From Pseudomonadota bacterium (GTDB lineage: Bacteria; Pseudomonadota; Gammaproteobacteria; Xanthomonadales; Xanthomonadaceae): DNA of 64,000 nucleotides. This document shows positions 36,081 to 44,621 of the stretch, in pieces; within the stretch, counting starts at the first letter, position 1, and each line of letters opens with the position of its first letter. The stretch lies in NCBI GenBank assembly GCA_963205495.1, contig CAUJIN010000005.1, positions 1-64,000 of the forward strand, written 5' to 3'. The notes beneath the pieces were generated by a model. The model was not told the origin of the DNA and did no database searches. It worked only from the letters and a program-made list of their open reading frames with translations. Made by a program: the position numbers and the translations under genes.

Positions 36081-37331
36081 TCATCCCTCCGGATCTTCCA
36101 GTACCTGCGCCACGCTGCGCCGCATGCGCTCGCGCAGCGGCGCGCGCAGCGCTTCCAGTTCGGCCAGCGCGCGCTGGCCGAGGGCGTCGGCGCCATCAGG
36201 AAGCGCCGCCTGCGCCAGCGGAATGCGCAGCGCAGCGCTTTCGTACAGTTCAGCCAGCGGCAGATGATCAAGGTCGCGCACCAGCGCGTAGCCGCCATCC
36301 TCCAGTCGCTGCACCACGCGCGCCTGGACCAGCGCGCCCAGCAGGTGCATCAGTGCATCATCGGCGATCGCCGGCTCCAATTGCTGAAGCTGCGCGGTAT
36401 GCAGGCTGCTGCCTGTGCCCTGCGCCTGCGCAAAGCGCCCGAGCAGGCGCAGCAGGCCGTAGATCTCGAACCCTTTCGGCAAACGCTGCTGCTCCGGGAG
36501 GTAGCGGAACGCGGAAAGTGAGGCCGCAAACGAGGCCCCCAGCAGCACCACTACCCAGGAAACGTACAGCCAGATCAGGAAGATCGGGATCACCGCGATC
36601 GCCCCGTACAGGGCCTGGTAGTTGGCGCGGGTGAGATAGAGCGCAAACCCCCACTTGGCCAGCTCGAACAGCACCGTGGCCAGCGTGCCGGCAACCAGGG
36701 TGTGGCGGAACGCCACGGTGCGGTTGGGAATCAGCCGATAGGCCAGGGTGAAGGCCACCAGCTCCAGCCCCACCGGCAGCCAGCGCAGTACCAGTCCGTG
36801 CTGCGCTTGCCCTGCCAGCAGCGGCAGCGATGCCAGATAGGAGGACACCGCGAAGCTCGCCACCGCCAGAAGCGGCAGAAGCGTCATCGCGGCCCAGTAG
36901 ATCAGCAGGCGCGACAGCGCGCGGCGCGGCGTGCTGACCCGCCAGATGCGGTTGAAGGTGTCCTCGATGCGCGAAAGCGTGAGCAGGGCCGTGACCAGCA
37001 CCGTGATCGCGCCCACGCCCGACAGCGCGCGCGCATTGCCGGCCGCCTCGGCGAGGAATCCGGCCACGCTGTCGGCCGCGCTGGGCATGAAATTCGCGAA
37101 GATGAACCGGGTGAGGTCTTCCACCCAGTTCTCGTAGATCGGAAACATCGAAACGATGCCGAACACCACCGCCGCCAGCGGCACCGCGGCGAACAGGGTG
37201 GCGTAGGCCAGCGTGGCCGCCGAATCGAAGCAGCGGTCCTCGATGAAGCGGCGCGCGAGGAAGCGCAGGAACGAACGCACCCGCTCGCGGTGCGTGTCGA
37301 TCCACCCGGATACGGAAGACAGGAAGGCCAT
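36081..37331 (-). CDS. YihY/BrkB-family inner-membrane protein
   Basis: A 416-residue membrane protein with six predicted helices in the first 285 residues and the YihY pattern (RCFDSAATLAYATLFAAVPLAAVVFG ... IWRVSTPRRALSRLLIYWA ... WLYVSWVVVLLGASFAASLSAFRY). A winged-helix-like cytoplasmic C-terminal part follows. Often labelled ribonuclease BN by old error; actual function unknown. The start is the ATG at 37331 (MAFLSSVSGW). Part of a run with the TlpA-like and acylphosphatase genes. Confidence 0.92.
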   Translation of the reverse strand: MAFLSSVSGWIDTHRERVRSFLRFLARRFIEDRCFDSAATLAYATLFAAVPLAAVVFGIVSMFPIYENWVEDLTRFIFANFMPSAADSVAGFLAEAAGNARALSGVGAITVLVTALLTLSRIEDTFNRIWRVSTPRRALSRLLIYWAAMTLLPLLAVASFAVSSYLASLPLLAGQAQHGLVLRWLPVGLELVAFTLAYRLIPNRTVAFRHTLVAGTLATVLFELAKWGFALYLTRANYQALYGAIAVIPIFLIWLYVSWVVVLLGASFAASLSAFRYLPEQQRLPKGFEIYGLLRLLGRFAQAQGTGSSLHTAQLQQLEPAIADDALMHLLGALVQARVVQRLEDGGYALVRDLDHLPLAELYESAALRIPLAQAALPDGADALGQRALAELEALRAPLRERMRRSVAQVLEDPEG

Positions 37332-37426
37332 GGGGAAGAAAGATACCGGGAAGCGGGCGCCTGCGCGCAGGCGACTTCCGTGCGCCGCATCGCTACGCTG
37401 TGCGGCCAGGAACCTGCACCACACCC

Positions 37427-37810
37427 ATGTCCGACGCCTCCCGCCCTGTCCCGGCAAGCGACTTGCCACACGCCATCGCCCGCGCATGCATCGCGCTGCT
37501 GTTCGCGCTGGCGCTGTGCTGGCAGCTCGTCTGGTTCCCGCCGGAGCGGGTACCCGCCTGGCTTGCGGCAACGCTGCACGCCGCACCGATGCTGCCGGCG
37601 CTGGCGCTGAGCCTGTCGGGCCGGCGCAGCGCGATGTTCTGGGGCGGGCTGGGCGCGCTCTTCAGCTTCAGCCACGGGGTTTCGGAGGCCTGGGCCGATC
37701 CGCAGGTGCGCCCCGCCGCGCTGGCCGAGGCCGCGCTGGCCTCGGCGCTGGTGGTTTCGGCCAGTTGGAACGGGCTGCGCCAGCGGTTCACGCGCCGCCG
37801 CGGTGTATGA
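37427..37810 (+). CDS. DUF2069 membrane protein
   Basis: A 127-residue protein with four predicted helices and the family blocks LCWQLVWFPP and FSHGVSEAWADP. DUF2069 proteins are small gammaproteobacterial membrane proteins of unknown role. Divergent from yihY. The ATG at 37427 begins MSDASRPVP. Confidence 0.88.
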   Translation: MSDASRPVPASDLPHAIARACIALLFALALCWQLVWFPPERVPAWLAATLHAAPMLPALALSLSGRRSAMFWGGLGALFSFSHGVSEAWADPQVRPAALAEAALASALVVSASWNGLRQRFTRRRGV

Positions 37811-37811
37811 T
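37806..37811 (+). promoter_or_regulatory. Possible -10 element before the asparaginase-like gene
   Basis: TGTATGAT, an extended -10 form, overlaps the DUF2069 stop codon 34 bp before the next ATG. No clear -35. Confidence 0.35.
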
Positions 37812-37844
37812 TTGCGCCCCTCGTTTCGGGCACGGCGCGCGCAC

Positions 37845-38336
37845 ATGGACCGACTCTGCATCGTCACCACCGGCGGCACGATCGACAAGATCTACTTCGA
37901 CGACAAGTCCGACTACCAGATCGGCGAGCCGCAGATCGGCCGCATCCTGGAAGAGCTGGGCGTGGCGTTCTCCTTCAGCGTGATTCCGATCCTGCGCAAG
38001 GACAGCCTGCACATTTCCGGAACCGACCGCGAACTGCTGCGCGCCACCATCGCCGCGCAGGAAGCCGAGCGGGTGCTGGTCACCCACGGCACCGACACCA
38101 TGGTCGCCACCGCCAGCGTGCTGGCCACGATTCCCGGCAAGACCATCGTCATGACCGGCGCGCTCAATCCGGCGCGCTTCCGCGGCTCGGACGCGGAGTT
38201 CAACATCGGCTGCGCGGTCGGCGCGGTGCAGTGCCTGCCACCGGGCGTCTACATCGCCATGAACGGGCGCATCTGGGATCCGGCCAAGGTGCGCAAGAAC
38301 GTGGCGGCCAACCGATTCGAGGCGGCAAACGGCTGA
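37845..38336 (+). CDS. Single-domain asparaginase-like protein
   Basis: A 163-residue protein equal to the N-terminal domain of type I/II asparaginases. Catalytic elements are present: Thr in VTTGGTIDKIY, the Thr-Asp pair in VTHGTDTM, and Lys in PGKTIVMTGALNPARF. The whole C-terminal domain (about 150 residues that help form the active-site dimer) is missing, although the frame ends cleanly, so it looks like the short asparaginase-domain family rather than a truncation. Activity on asparagine is unproven. The ATG at 37845 (MDRLCIVTTGG) is 34 bp after DUF2069. Confidence 0.88.
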   Translation: MDRLCIVTTGGTIDKIYFDDKSDYQIGEPQIGRILEELGVAFSFSVIPILRKDSLHISGTDRELLRATIAAQEAERVLVTHGTDTMVATASVLATIPGKTIVMTGALNPARFRGSDAEFNIGCAVGAVQCLPPGVYIAMNGRIWDPAKVRKNVAANRFEAANG

Positions 38337-38394
38337 GCCGCACGGCGCATTGCGCCTGCGCCGCAGCGAAATCCCGCGCACCACGGATACCCAC

Positions 38395-38427
38395 GAAAAA
38401 ACCCCGGCGAACCGGGGCTTTTTCTTT
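38395..38427. terminator. Bidirectional terminator
   Basis: Stem CCCCGG / CCGGGG with A-run to the left (38395-38401) and T-run to the right, between two convergent genes. Confidence 0.85.
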
Positions 38428-38449
38428 TCACTCCATCATGGACGCAGGC

Positions 38450-39613
38450 TCAGGGCGTGTAGCTCGCCTTCAGCGTGACGCCCGAGTAGGCGCTGTAGCC
38501 GCGCAGCATGATGTGGTAGGTGCCGACCGAAGGCGTCGCCGCCGTGCAGGTCTCGCTGTTGCCGGCCTTGTAGGGGCGGCAGTCGTAGGTCGAGGTCGTG
38601 GGCTGCGCGCCGAAACGCACGTACATGTCCATGTCCCCGGTTCCGCCCGACGTGGTGATGTTGAGGTTCCTGGCCCCGGCCGGCACCGTGATGGTCCAGT
38701 ACTTGGCGCTGCTCGCCGCACCTGAAATGCCCGTGACCGCGACGTTGTTGGACAGCGCGCCGCCGCCGGAGTTGGCGCCGCCTCCGCTGACCGTCACCGA
38801 GGCGCTCTTGCTGTGGGTTGCGCCCTTGTTGTCGGTCACGGTGAGGGTCACGGTGTAGGTGCCCGCCGCGGAATAGGTCTTGCTCGGGTTGGTCGCGGTG
38901 GACGTGGTGCCGTCGCCGAAATTCCAGCTGCGCGAGGCGATGGTGCCGTCGCTGTCGCTGGAAGTATCGGTGAAGTTCACCGTCAGACCGCTCACGCTGC
39001 TGGTGAAGTTGGCCACCGGCGGCACGTTGGGAGCCGTGGTCGAGTAGCTCGCCTTGAGGGTGACGCCCGTGAAGGCGCTGTAGCCGCGCAGCATGACGTG
39101 GTAAGTGCCGGCCACCGGAGCGGCAAAGCTGCAGCTTTCCACATTGCCACTCTTGTACGGACGGCAGTCGTAGGTCGAGGTGGTGGGCTGCGAGCCCTGG
39201 CGGACATAGAGATCCATGTCGCCGGTGCCGCCCGATGTCTCGATCACCAGGTTGCTGGCCCCGGCCGGAACGCTGATGGTCCAGTACTGCTGGCTGCTGG
39301 CCGCGCCGGAAATTCCCGTCACCGGAACGCCATTGCCGAGCGCGCCGCCTCCCGGGCTGCCGCCGCCGCTGACCGTCACCGAGGCGCTCTTGCTGTGGGT
39401 TGCGCCACTGTTGTCGGTCACGGTGAGGGTCACGGTGTAGGTGCCCGCCGCGGAATAGGTCTTGCTCGGGTTGGTCGCGGTGGACGAGGTGCCGTCGCCG
39501 AAGTTCCAGCTGCGCGAAGCGATGGAGCCGTCGCTGTCGCTGGAGGTGTCGGTGAAGTTCACCGTCAGACCGCTCACGCTGCTGGTGAAGTTGGCCACCG
39601 GCGGCACGTTGGC
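38450..39613. repeat. 582-bp tandem duplication within the subtilase gene
   Basis: PKD-PPC coding units repeat with a period of 582 bp (for example CTCACGCTGC at 38991 and 39573). The PKD halves are almost identical at DNA level; the PPC halves differ more. Confidence 0.9.
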
Positions 39614-41047
39614 GCTTCCGCCGGCCACCGCGCTGACCGCCGCGTGGGCATTCACGATGCCGGCGCCGCAGCCGCCCGAGCAGGTTCCGGGCAGTGCGCG
39701 CGCCGTGCTCTTGAGGGTGGACTCGACCTGCGCAGGAGTCAGGCTCGGCTTGGCGCTCAGCATCAGCGCAGCAACGCCGGCCACGTGCGGGGTCGCCATC
39801 GAAGTGCCGTCGTAGAAGGCGTAGGTCTCCGCCACCGGACCATTGGTGCCGCTGTTGAGGGTGGAAAGCACGCCCTTGTTGGTCGTGGCCGTCTGACAGC
39901 CCGTGAGCGAGGAGTTCGGGATGCAGGTCTCGCCGCCAGGTGCGGTCACGTCGATCAGCGCGCCGTAGTTGGAATACCAGGAACGGTTGCCTTCCTGGTC
40001 GTTGGCCGCCACCGCGATCACGTTGTTGCAGTTGGCGGGCGAAGCACCCGACACGTTGATGTTGTCGTTGCCGGCGGCGATGACCAGCACCGAGCCGCGC
40101 GAAACCGCGCTGTTGATGGCGTTCTGGTAGGTCGTGCCGCAGGAACCGCTGCCGCCCAGGCTCAGGTTGATGACCTTGGCCGGAGTGGCGTTGGCGGGCA
40201 CGCCGCTGACGCTGCCACCGGAAGCCCAGACGATGGCGTCGGAAATGTCGGAGTCATAGCCGCCGCCCTTGCCCAGCACGCGCACGGCCTGGATTTTGGC
40301 GTTGAAGGCCACGCCCGCGACGCCCTTGTTGTTGTTTGTCACCGCGGCGATGGTGCCGGCCACGTGGGTGCCGTGCCAGCTCGAGGAATAGCCGCCGGAG
40401 GCATCGCCCACGTCGGAGGGATCCGAATCGCGGCCGTTGCCGTCACCCGCCACCGAAGCGGTGGAAATGAAGTCGTAACCGGCAACCGTGTTGCCGTTGA
40501 GGTCGCTGTGGTTGGTGATGCCGGTATCGAGCACCGCGACAACCACTCCGCTGCCGGTGGAAATATCCCAGGCCGCGGGCAGGTTGAGGCCACCGACGCT
40601 CTCGAAGTAGTGCCACTGCTCGCCATAGCGGGTGTCGTTGGGAACGTACAGCGGCTGGTTGAGCCGGTCGATTTCCACGTATTCGACGCCGCCCTGCTCG
40701 GCCAGCGCCTCCATGAACTTGCGTGCATCGCTTTCGCTGAGCCGGCGGTCGGACTGGAGCACCTCGCCGCCGACGGCCAGTTCGCGCAGGCTGCTCACCC
40801 GCGTCCCGAGACGGTTGCCGGCGCGATTGAGCGCTTCGACGCGCAATGCGCTGGTCTGCCGGCTCCCCTGGTCCTTGAACTTGATGATGAAGCGATCATA
40901 GGTTTCCGCTCGGACCAGCGCCGAGGACTGGATCCTGGCTCCGGCGAAATCGACATCGTCCTGCGCGAGCGCGACGCCCGGCAGACTCAGCGCCAGCGCG
41001 AGCGCAATGGCATTGATCCGCAGCGGGCGGAAGTTGCATGTATCCAC
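38450..41047 (-). CDS. Secreted S8 subtilase with duplicated PKD-PPC units
   Basis: An 865-residue exoprotease. It has a signal peptide (to about residue 28, GVALA), an I9-like propeptide, then the S8 domain with catalytic Asp174 (VAVLDTG), His225 (WHGTHVAGT), Asn327 (AAGNDN) and Ser416 (YDGTSMATPHVAG). After a GGSANVPPVANFTSSV junction come PKD (~480-565), PPC (~570-665), PKD and PPC again. The second pair is a near-identical 582-bp duplicate of the first. PKD and PPC domains usually help substrate binding or are removed during maturation. The start is GTG at 41047 with a G-rich SD; export by type II secretion is likely. Confidence 0.95.
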   Translation of the reverse strand: MDTCNFRPLRINAIALALALSLPGVALAQDDVDFAGARIQSSALVRAETYDRFIIKFKDQGSRQTSALRVEALNRAGNRLGTRVSSLRELAVGGEVLQSDRRLSESDARKFMEALAEQGGVEYVEIDRLNQPLYVPNDTRYGEQWHYFESVGGLNLPAAWDISTGSGVVVAVLDTGITNHSDLNGNTVAGYDFISTASVAGDGNGRDSDPSDVGDASGGYSSSWHGTHVAGTIAAVTNNNKGVAGVAFNAKIQAVRVLGKGGGYDSDISDAIVWASGGSVSGVPANATPAKVINLSLGGSGSCGTTYQNAINSAVSRGSVLVIAAGNDNINVSGASPANCNNVIAVAANDQEGNRSWYSNYGALIDVTAPGGETCIPNSSLTGCQTATTNKGVLSTLNSGTNGPVAETYAFYDGTSMATPHVAGVAALMLSAKPSLTPAQVESTLKSTARALPGTCSGGCGAGIVNAHAAVSAVAGGSANVPPVANFTSSVSGLTVNFTDTSSDSDGSIASRSWNFGDGTSSTATNPSKTYSAAGTYTVTLTVTDNSGATHSKSASVTVSGGGSPGGGALGNGVPVTGISGAASSQQYWTISVPAGASNLVIETSGGTGDMDLYVRQGSQPTTSTYDCRPYKSGNVESCSFAAPVAGTYHVMLRGYSAFTGVTLKASYSTTAPNVPPVANFTSSVSGLTVNFTDTSSDSDGTIASRSWNFGDGTTSTATNPSKTYSAAGTYTVTLTVTDNKGATHSKSASVTVSGGGANSGGGALSNNVAVTGISGAASSAKYWTITVPAGARNLNITTSGGTGDMDMYVRFGAQPTTSTYDCRPYKAGNSETCTAATPSVGTYHIMLRGYSAYSGVTLKASYTP

Positions 41048-41505
41048 GTGGTGACCCCCAAGGCATTGAGAACGGAAGTGTCGGAAATGACGCCCCGTGC
41101 ATCCCCCGGGCGCATCTTCCCGCTTCGTCCATTCGCCCCTGCCGCCTCCTGCGGCCCGCTGCCCGCGCCTGCGCTGCCACCGTGCCGCGTGGCGTGCTTC
41201 GCGCTGAATCGGGCTCCCCTGCGAATGGCTGCGGCCACCCCTTCCCCGAGCCGCCGCGCCGCGGACCCTAGCAACGAAAAAAAACGCCTGTCAACAAAAG
41301 CGTGACGAGCCTCTCAGGATCACCCGGAAAAGCGCATGGCAATGCGGTTTGTTCGCCCGCTTTCGGCGCAGACAAATGCGTTGTGCATCGCATCAATGCG
41401 CAAACCCCGGCCGCAGCCGGTCGGTTTGTGACGTGCAGCGTCAGCCCGGATTCACGGCCATCTCGTCGCCCGCGGGCAGCGCTGCGAACGCCGCACCCGT
41501 CCGGC
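41048..41505. other. Intergenic region upstream of the subtilase gene
   Basis: About 458 bp with no supported gene. A less GC-rich stretch with A-runs (about 41270-41300) probably holds the subtilase promoter. Confidence 0.5.
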
Positions 41506-42057
41506 TCACCACATGCCCGTTTCCAGCCTCGCGGCCTCGGTCATCATGGTCTGGTTCCACGGCGGATCGAACACGACATCGACATCGGCCTCGATCACGG
41601 TCGGAATCATCTCCAGCTTGCTGCGCACGTCCTGGGCAAGGATCTCGCCCATGCCGCAGCCGGGCGCGGTCAGGGTGATCTTCGCCTCGATCCGGCGCGT
41701 GCCGTCCTCGCCGTGGATCACCTCGCAGCCGTACACCAGGCCCAGATCGACGATGTTGATCGGGATTTCCGGGTCGAAGCAGGTGCGCATCTGCTGCCAG
41801 GCCAGCGCCTCGATGTCGGCGTCGGTGGCGTCGTCGGAAACGCGCAAGGGCTCGGGAGTCTCCTTGCCGATGGCGTCGGCATCCTCGCCGGCGATGCGGA
41901 AGAGGTTGCCCTCGACGAACACCGTGAAGCTGCCGCCCAGCGCCTGGGTGATATACCCGACCGCGCCCGCCGGCAGGACGACCTCATCTCCCTGGGGAAC
42001 CATCACGGCGGCACAATCGCGTTCGAAAGTCACCGGCTCGCTGCTGCGGCTGTACAT
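41506..42057 (-). CDS. sufT: SufT-type iron-sulfur assembly protein (MIP18/DUF59)
   Basis: A 183-residue protein. The N-terminal SufT part (TFERDCAAVMVPQGDEVVLPAGAVGYITQALGGSFTV) is followed by a MIP18/DUF59 domain with DPEIPINIVDLGLVYGCEV, TLTAPGCGMGEIL and FDPPWNQTMMTEAARLE. SufT helps mature Fe-S proteins. In many genomes it is within the suf cluster; here it is alone. Confidence 0.93.
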   Translation of the reverse strand: MYSRSSEPVTFERDCAAVMVPQGDEVVLPAGAVGYITQALGGSFTVFVEGNLFRIAGEDADAIGKETPEPLRVSDDATDADIEALAWQQMRTCFDPEIPINIVDLGLVYGCEVIHGEDGTRRIEAKITLTAPGCGMGEILAQDVRSKLEMIPTVIEADVDVVFDPPWNQTMMTEAARLETGMW

Positions 42058-42183
42058 GGATCAACCATCTCGTCTGGAAACAAAGCAGGGCCGTCCGGCC
42101 CTCGGCCGCGCGGAAAGCATCGGCGCGACAACTCGCTATTCTACTGCACCCTGCCCCGACCGCCGACCCCGGAGCCGCGAAGC

Positions 42184-42579
42184 GTGCGATATCTCCTGCT
42201 TGCCATGTCCACCGCGCTGCTTGTCATCGCCGGCATGGCCGCGATCTGGGTGGCCTTGGCGATTCTCCTGAAATCACCCTGTGGCTGGATGGTGCCGATC
42301 GCAGCCATCGACGCGGCCCTGCTGCTGCGCCTGTCGGGCCTGCCGAAAGGCCGCGGACGAGCGGCGGCGGCGCTTGGTGCGACGCTCGCCACGCTGGCCA
42401 TCGGCGGCTTCGCCGTCGCTGCCAGCAGCATCGGCCGCGCCTTCGGCACGCCGCCGCACGAGGCCCTCTGGCGCATCGACCCGACGCTGGCCTGGACCTG
42501 GTGGCGGTTCAATTCGAGCGGATTCGACTTCCTCGCCGCGGCACTGGCCTTGCCTCTGGCCTGGCGGCTGGGGCGCTGA
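42184..42579 (+). CDS. Hypothetical membrane protein
   Basis: A 131-residue protein with four hydrophobic stretches (LLLAMSTALLVIAGMAAIWVALAILL, MVPIAAIDAALLLRL, AALGATLATLAIGGFAVAAS, FDFLAAALALPLAW). No family recognised. The start is GTG at 42184 with GGAG 9 bp upstream; ATG at 42205 is an alternative. It is 69 bp before proC. Confidence 0.65.
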   Translation: MRYLLLAMSTALLVIAGMAAIWVALAILLKSPCGWMVPIAAIDAALLLRLSGLPKGRGRAAAALGATLATLAIGGFAVAASSIGRAFGTPPHEALWRIDPTLAWTWWRFNSSGFDFLAAALALPLAWRLGR

Positions 42580-42648
42580 GTCCGAGCTTGCGGCGATCCG
42601 CGGCAGTTGCCATGCTCCCGGGGATTTTCCGAACCAGCGAGTCCCCTC

Positions 42649-43491
42649 ATGACCACAGCGCCTGCCGCAGACGCCAAAGCCACCCTTCTCTTCATCGGCG
42701 GCGGCAACATGGGCCGCAGCCTGATCGGCGGACTGATCGCGCGCGGCACGCCGCCGGCACGGATCGTCGCGGTCGACCCATCCCCGACTGCGCGTGACGG
42801 GCTGGCCGCAGAATTCGGTATCCGCACCGCGCAGGATGCGGCCGACGCGCTGCCCGAGGCGGCGCTGGTGATGCTCGCGGTCAAGCCGCAGGTGATGAAG
42901 CCGGTCTGCGAATCGCTGGCCGGGAAATTCCCCTCCGCTGCGGTGGCCGTTTCCATCGCCGCCGGCATCCGCACCGAACAGCTCGACGCCTGGCTCGGCG
43001 GCACGCGCGCGGTAGTGCGCGCGATGCCCAACACGCCGGCGCTGCTGGGCGCGGGCGCCACGGGGCTGTTCGCCAACGCGCGGGTTTCCGCGCCGCAGCG
43101 CGCGCTCGCCGAGCGGGTGCTGGGCGCGGTGGGCGCCTGCGTCTGGATCGGGCAGGAAGCGCACATGGATCTGGTGACGGCGCTGTCGGGCAGCGGCCCG
43201 GCCTACTTCTTCCTCCTGACCGAAGCGATGCAGGCAGCCGCGCAGCGCCTCGGCCTGCCGCCCGATGCCGCGCGCCTGCTGGCGGCGCAAACCTGCCTGG
43301 GCGCCGGCCGGATGCTGTCCGAATCGGGCGAGGACGCCGCCACGCTGCGCCAGCGCGTGACCTCGCCGGGCGGCACCACGCAGGCGGCACTGGAAAGCTT
43401 CGCACGCGACGGCTTCGCCGACCTGGTGGCGCGCGCGATCGAAGCCGCCGCGCTTCGCGGCACCGAGCTTTCCGCGCAGGCCGGGAGCTGA
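42649..43491 (+). CDS. proC: Pyrroline-5-carboxylate reductase
   Basis: A 280-residue NAD(P)H enzyme for the last step of proline synthesis. The Rossmann motif is LLFIGGGNMGRSLIGGL. Other signatures are MLAVKPQVM, VVRAMPNTPALLGAGATGL, ALSGSGPAYFFLLTEAM and the C-terminal RQRVTSPGGTTQAALE. The ATG at 42649 starts MTTAPAADAK. It precedes yggT by 2 bp, a common pairing. Confidence 0.97.
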   Translation: MTTAPAADAKATLLFIGGGNMGRSLIGGLIARGTPPARIVAVDPSPTARDGLAAEFGIRTAQDAADALPEAALVMLAVKPQVMKPVCESLAGKFPSAAVAVSIAAGIRTEQLDAWLGGTRAVVRAMPNTPALLGAGATGLFANARVSAPQRALAERVLGAVGACVWIGQEAHMDLVTALSGSGPAYFFLLTEAMQAAAQRLGLPPDAARLLAAQTCLGAGRMLSESGEDAATLRQRVTSPGGTTQAALESFARDGFADLVARAIEAAALRGTELSAQAGS

Positions 43492-43493
43492 TC

Positions 43494-44063
43494 GTGCCCT
43501 ATCTCGGTCAGGCTGCCTCGCTGCTGATCGAAGTGATCTTCGGCGCGCTGGCGCTGGTGTTCCTGCTGCGCCTGCTGGTGCAGTGGGTCGGAGTCAACTT
43601 CCACAACCCGATCTGCCAGGGCCTGTACCGTTTCACCAACCCGGTGCTGATGCCGCTGCGCCGCTGGATCAAGGCGTGGCGGCGCATCGATCTGGCCGCG
43701 GCGCTGGCGACGCTGGGAATCCTGTGGGTGAAGGCCGCGCTGGTGCTGGCGGTTGCGGGTTTCGCGCCAAAACCTGCGGCAGTCGCCCTGCTGGGCGTGG
43801 CGGAAACCCTCGCGCTGGCGCTGATGCTCTACTTCTGGCTGATCCTGATCCGGGTGCTGATGAGCTGGGTCGGCGGCGGGCACCATCCACTGGTGCCGCT
43901 GGTGCTGCAGCTAACCGAACCGCTGCTGCGACCGCTGCGCCGCAGGCTTCCGGCACCCGGTGGATTGGATCTTTCGCCCATGCTGGTCACGCTCGGCATC
44001 CTGTTGCTGCGCATCCTGCTGGTCGCGCCGCTGCTGGATCTGGCGGTCTCACTGGCCGCCTGA
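43494..44063 (+). CDS. YggT-family membrane protein
   Basis: A 189-residue protein with two copies of the YggT unit, each about two helices plus an amphipathic segment (LRLLVQWVGVNFHNPICQGLYRFTNPVLMPLRRWI and IRVLMSWVGGGHHPLVPLVLQLTEPLLRPLRRRLPAPGGLD). Role uncertain, linked to cell shape or osmotic resistance. The start is GTG at 43494. It overlaps the convergent SET gene by 15 bp. Confidence 0.93.
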   Translation: MPYLGQAASLLIEVIFGALALVFLLRLLVQWVGVNFHNPICQGLYRFTNPVLMPLRRWIKAWRRIDLAAALATLGILWVKAALVLAVAGFAPKPAAVALLGVAETLALALMLYFWLILIRVLMSWVGGGHHPLVPLVLQLTEPLLRPLRRRLPAPGGLDLSPMLVTLGILLLRILLVAPLLDLAVSLAA

Positions 44064-44537
44064 GGCGCGCCCCTGATTTTTCGGCCGCAGCATCGTGCCG
44101 CTGCACTGCGGCGCGCCGCAGCGGCAGGGCCACAACGCCTTCATGCGCGCCGTGTGCGGCACCTCCAGCCGGATGCCGTAGTCATAGGCCAGCTCCTCGC
44201 CCGCAGCGATGTCGCGCAGGGCATGGATCTCGATGCGATCGCGACGCCGGTCGCTGGCATGCTCGACGATCTGCGCCTCGCAGTTGGGGGCACAGCTGTG
44301 GTTGATCCAGCGCGCGATCGTGCCGCGCCGCCCTCCGTCGACGATGTAATGGTCGTTGAGGGTGAAAAGAAAGGTGTGGCCGCTTTCCAGCGCATCGCCA
44401 TAGCGCGCGTCGGCTTCCTCGTGGGTCATCAGGGTGCCGCCGTAGCGGCACAGCACGGTTCCCCGCGCGATGGGCTGCAGCGCGAATACGCCGTTGCCGT
44501 GGATCGGTGAGCGGCGGCATTCGATGGTCTTTGTCAT
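44049..44537 (-). CDS. SET-domain protein (putative lysine methyltransferase)
   Basis: A 162-residue protein made almost only of a SET domain. It has SPIHGNGVFALQPIARGTVLCRYGG at the start, then INHSCAPNCEAQIVE (SAM-binding NHSC), AAGEELAYDYGI and a post-SET-like cysteine cluster WPCRCGAPQCSGTM. Bacterial SET proteins may methylate proteins such as ribosomal proteins or DNA-binding proteins; the target here is unknown. Complete motifs suggest an active enzyme. Confidence 0.93.
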   Translation of the reverse strand: MTKTIECRRSPIHGNGVFALQPIARGTVLCRYGGTLMTHEEADARYGDALESGHTFLFTLNDHYIVDGGRRGTIARWINHSCAPNCEAQIVEHASDRRRDRIEIHALRDIAAGEELAYDYGIRLEVPHTARMKALWPCRCGAPQCSGTMLRPKNQGRASGGQ

Positions 44538-44621
44538 TGGGATCCTTCACGCACCAATCATTTGAACTCTAGCACTTCCGGGCATCACCCACGGGTCGCG
44601 AATTGTGCCTACACTCTCACC

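Noticed and set aside
42087..42102. Hairpin AGGGCCG/CGGCCCT as a terminator
   Set aside because: It lies upstream of the sufT start and has no T-run on either side.
41302..42183. Upstream extension of the hypothetical membrane protein frame
   Set aside because: It overlaps sufT on the other strand and is Arg/Pro/His-rich; a good SD and GTG are at 42184.
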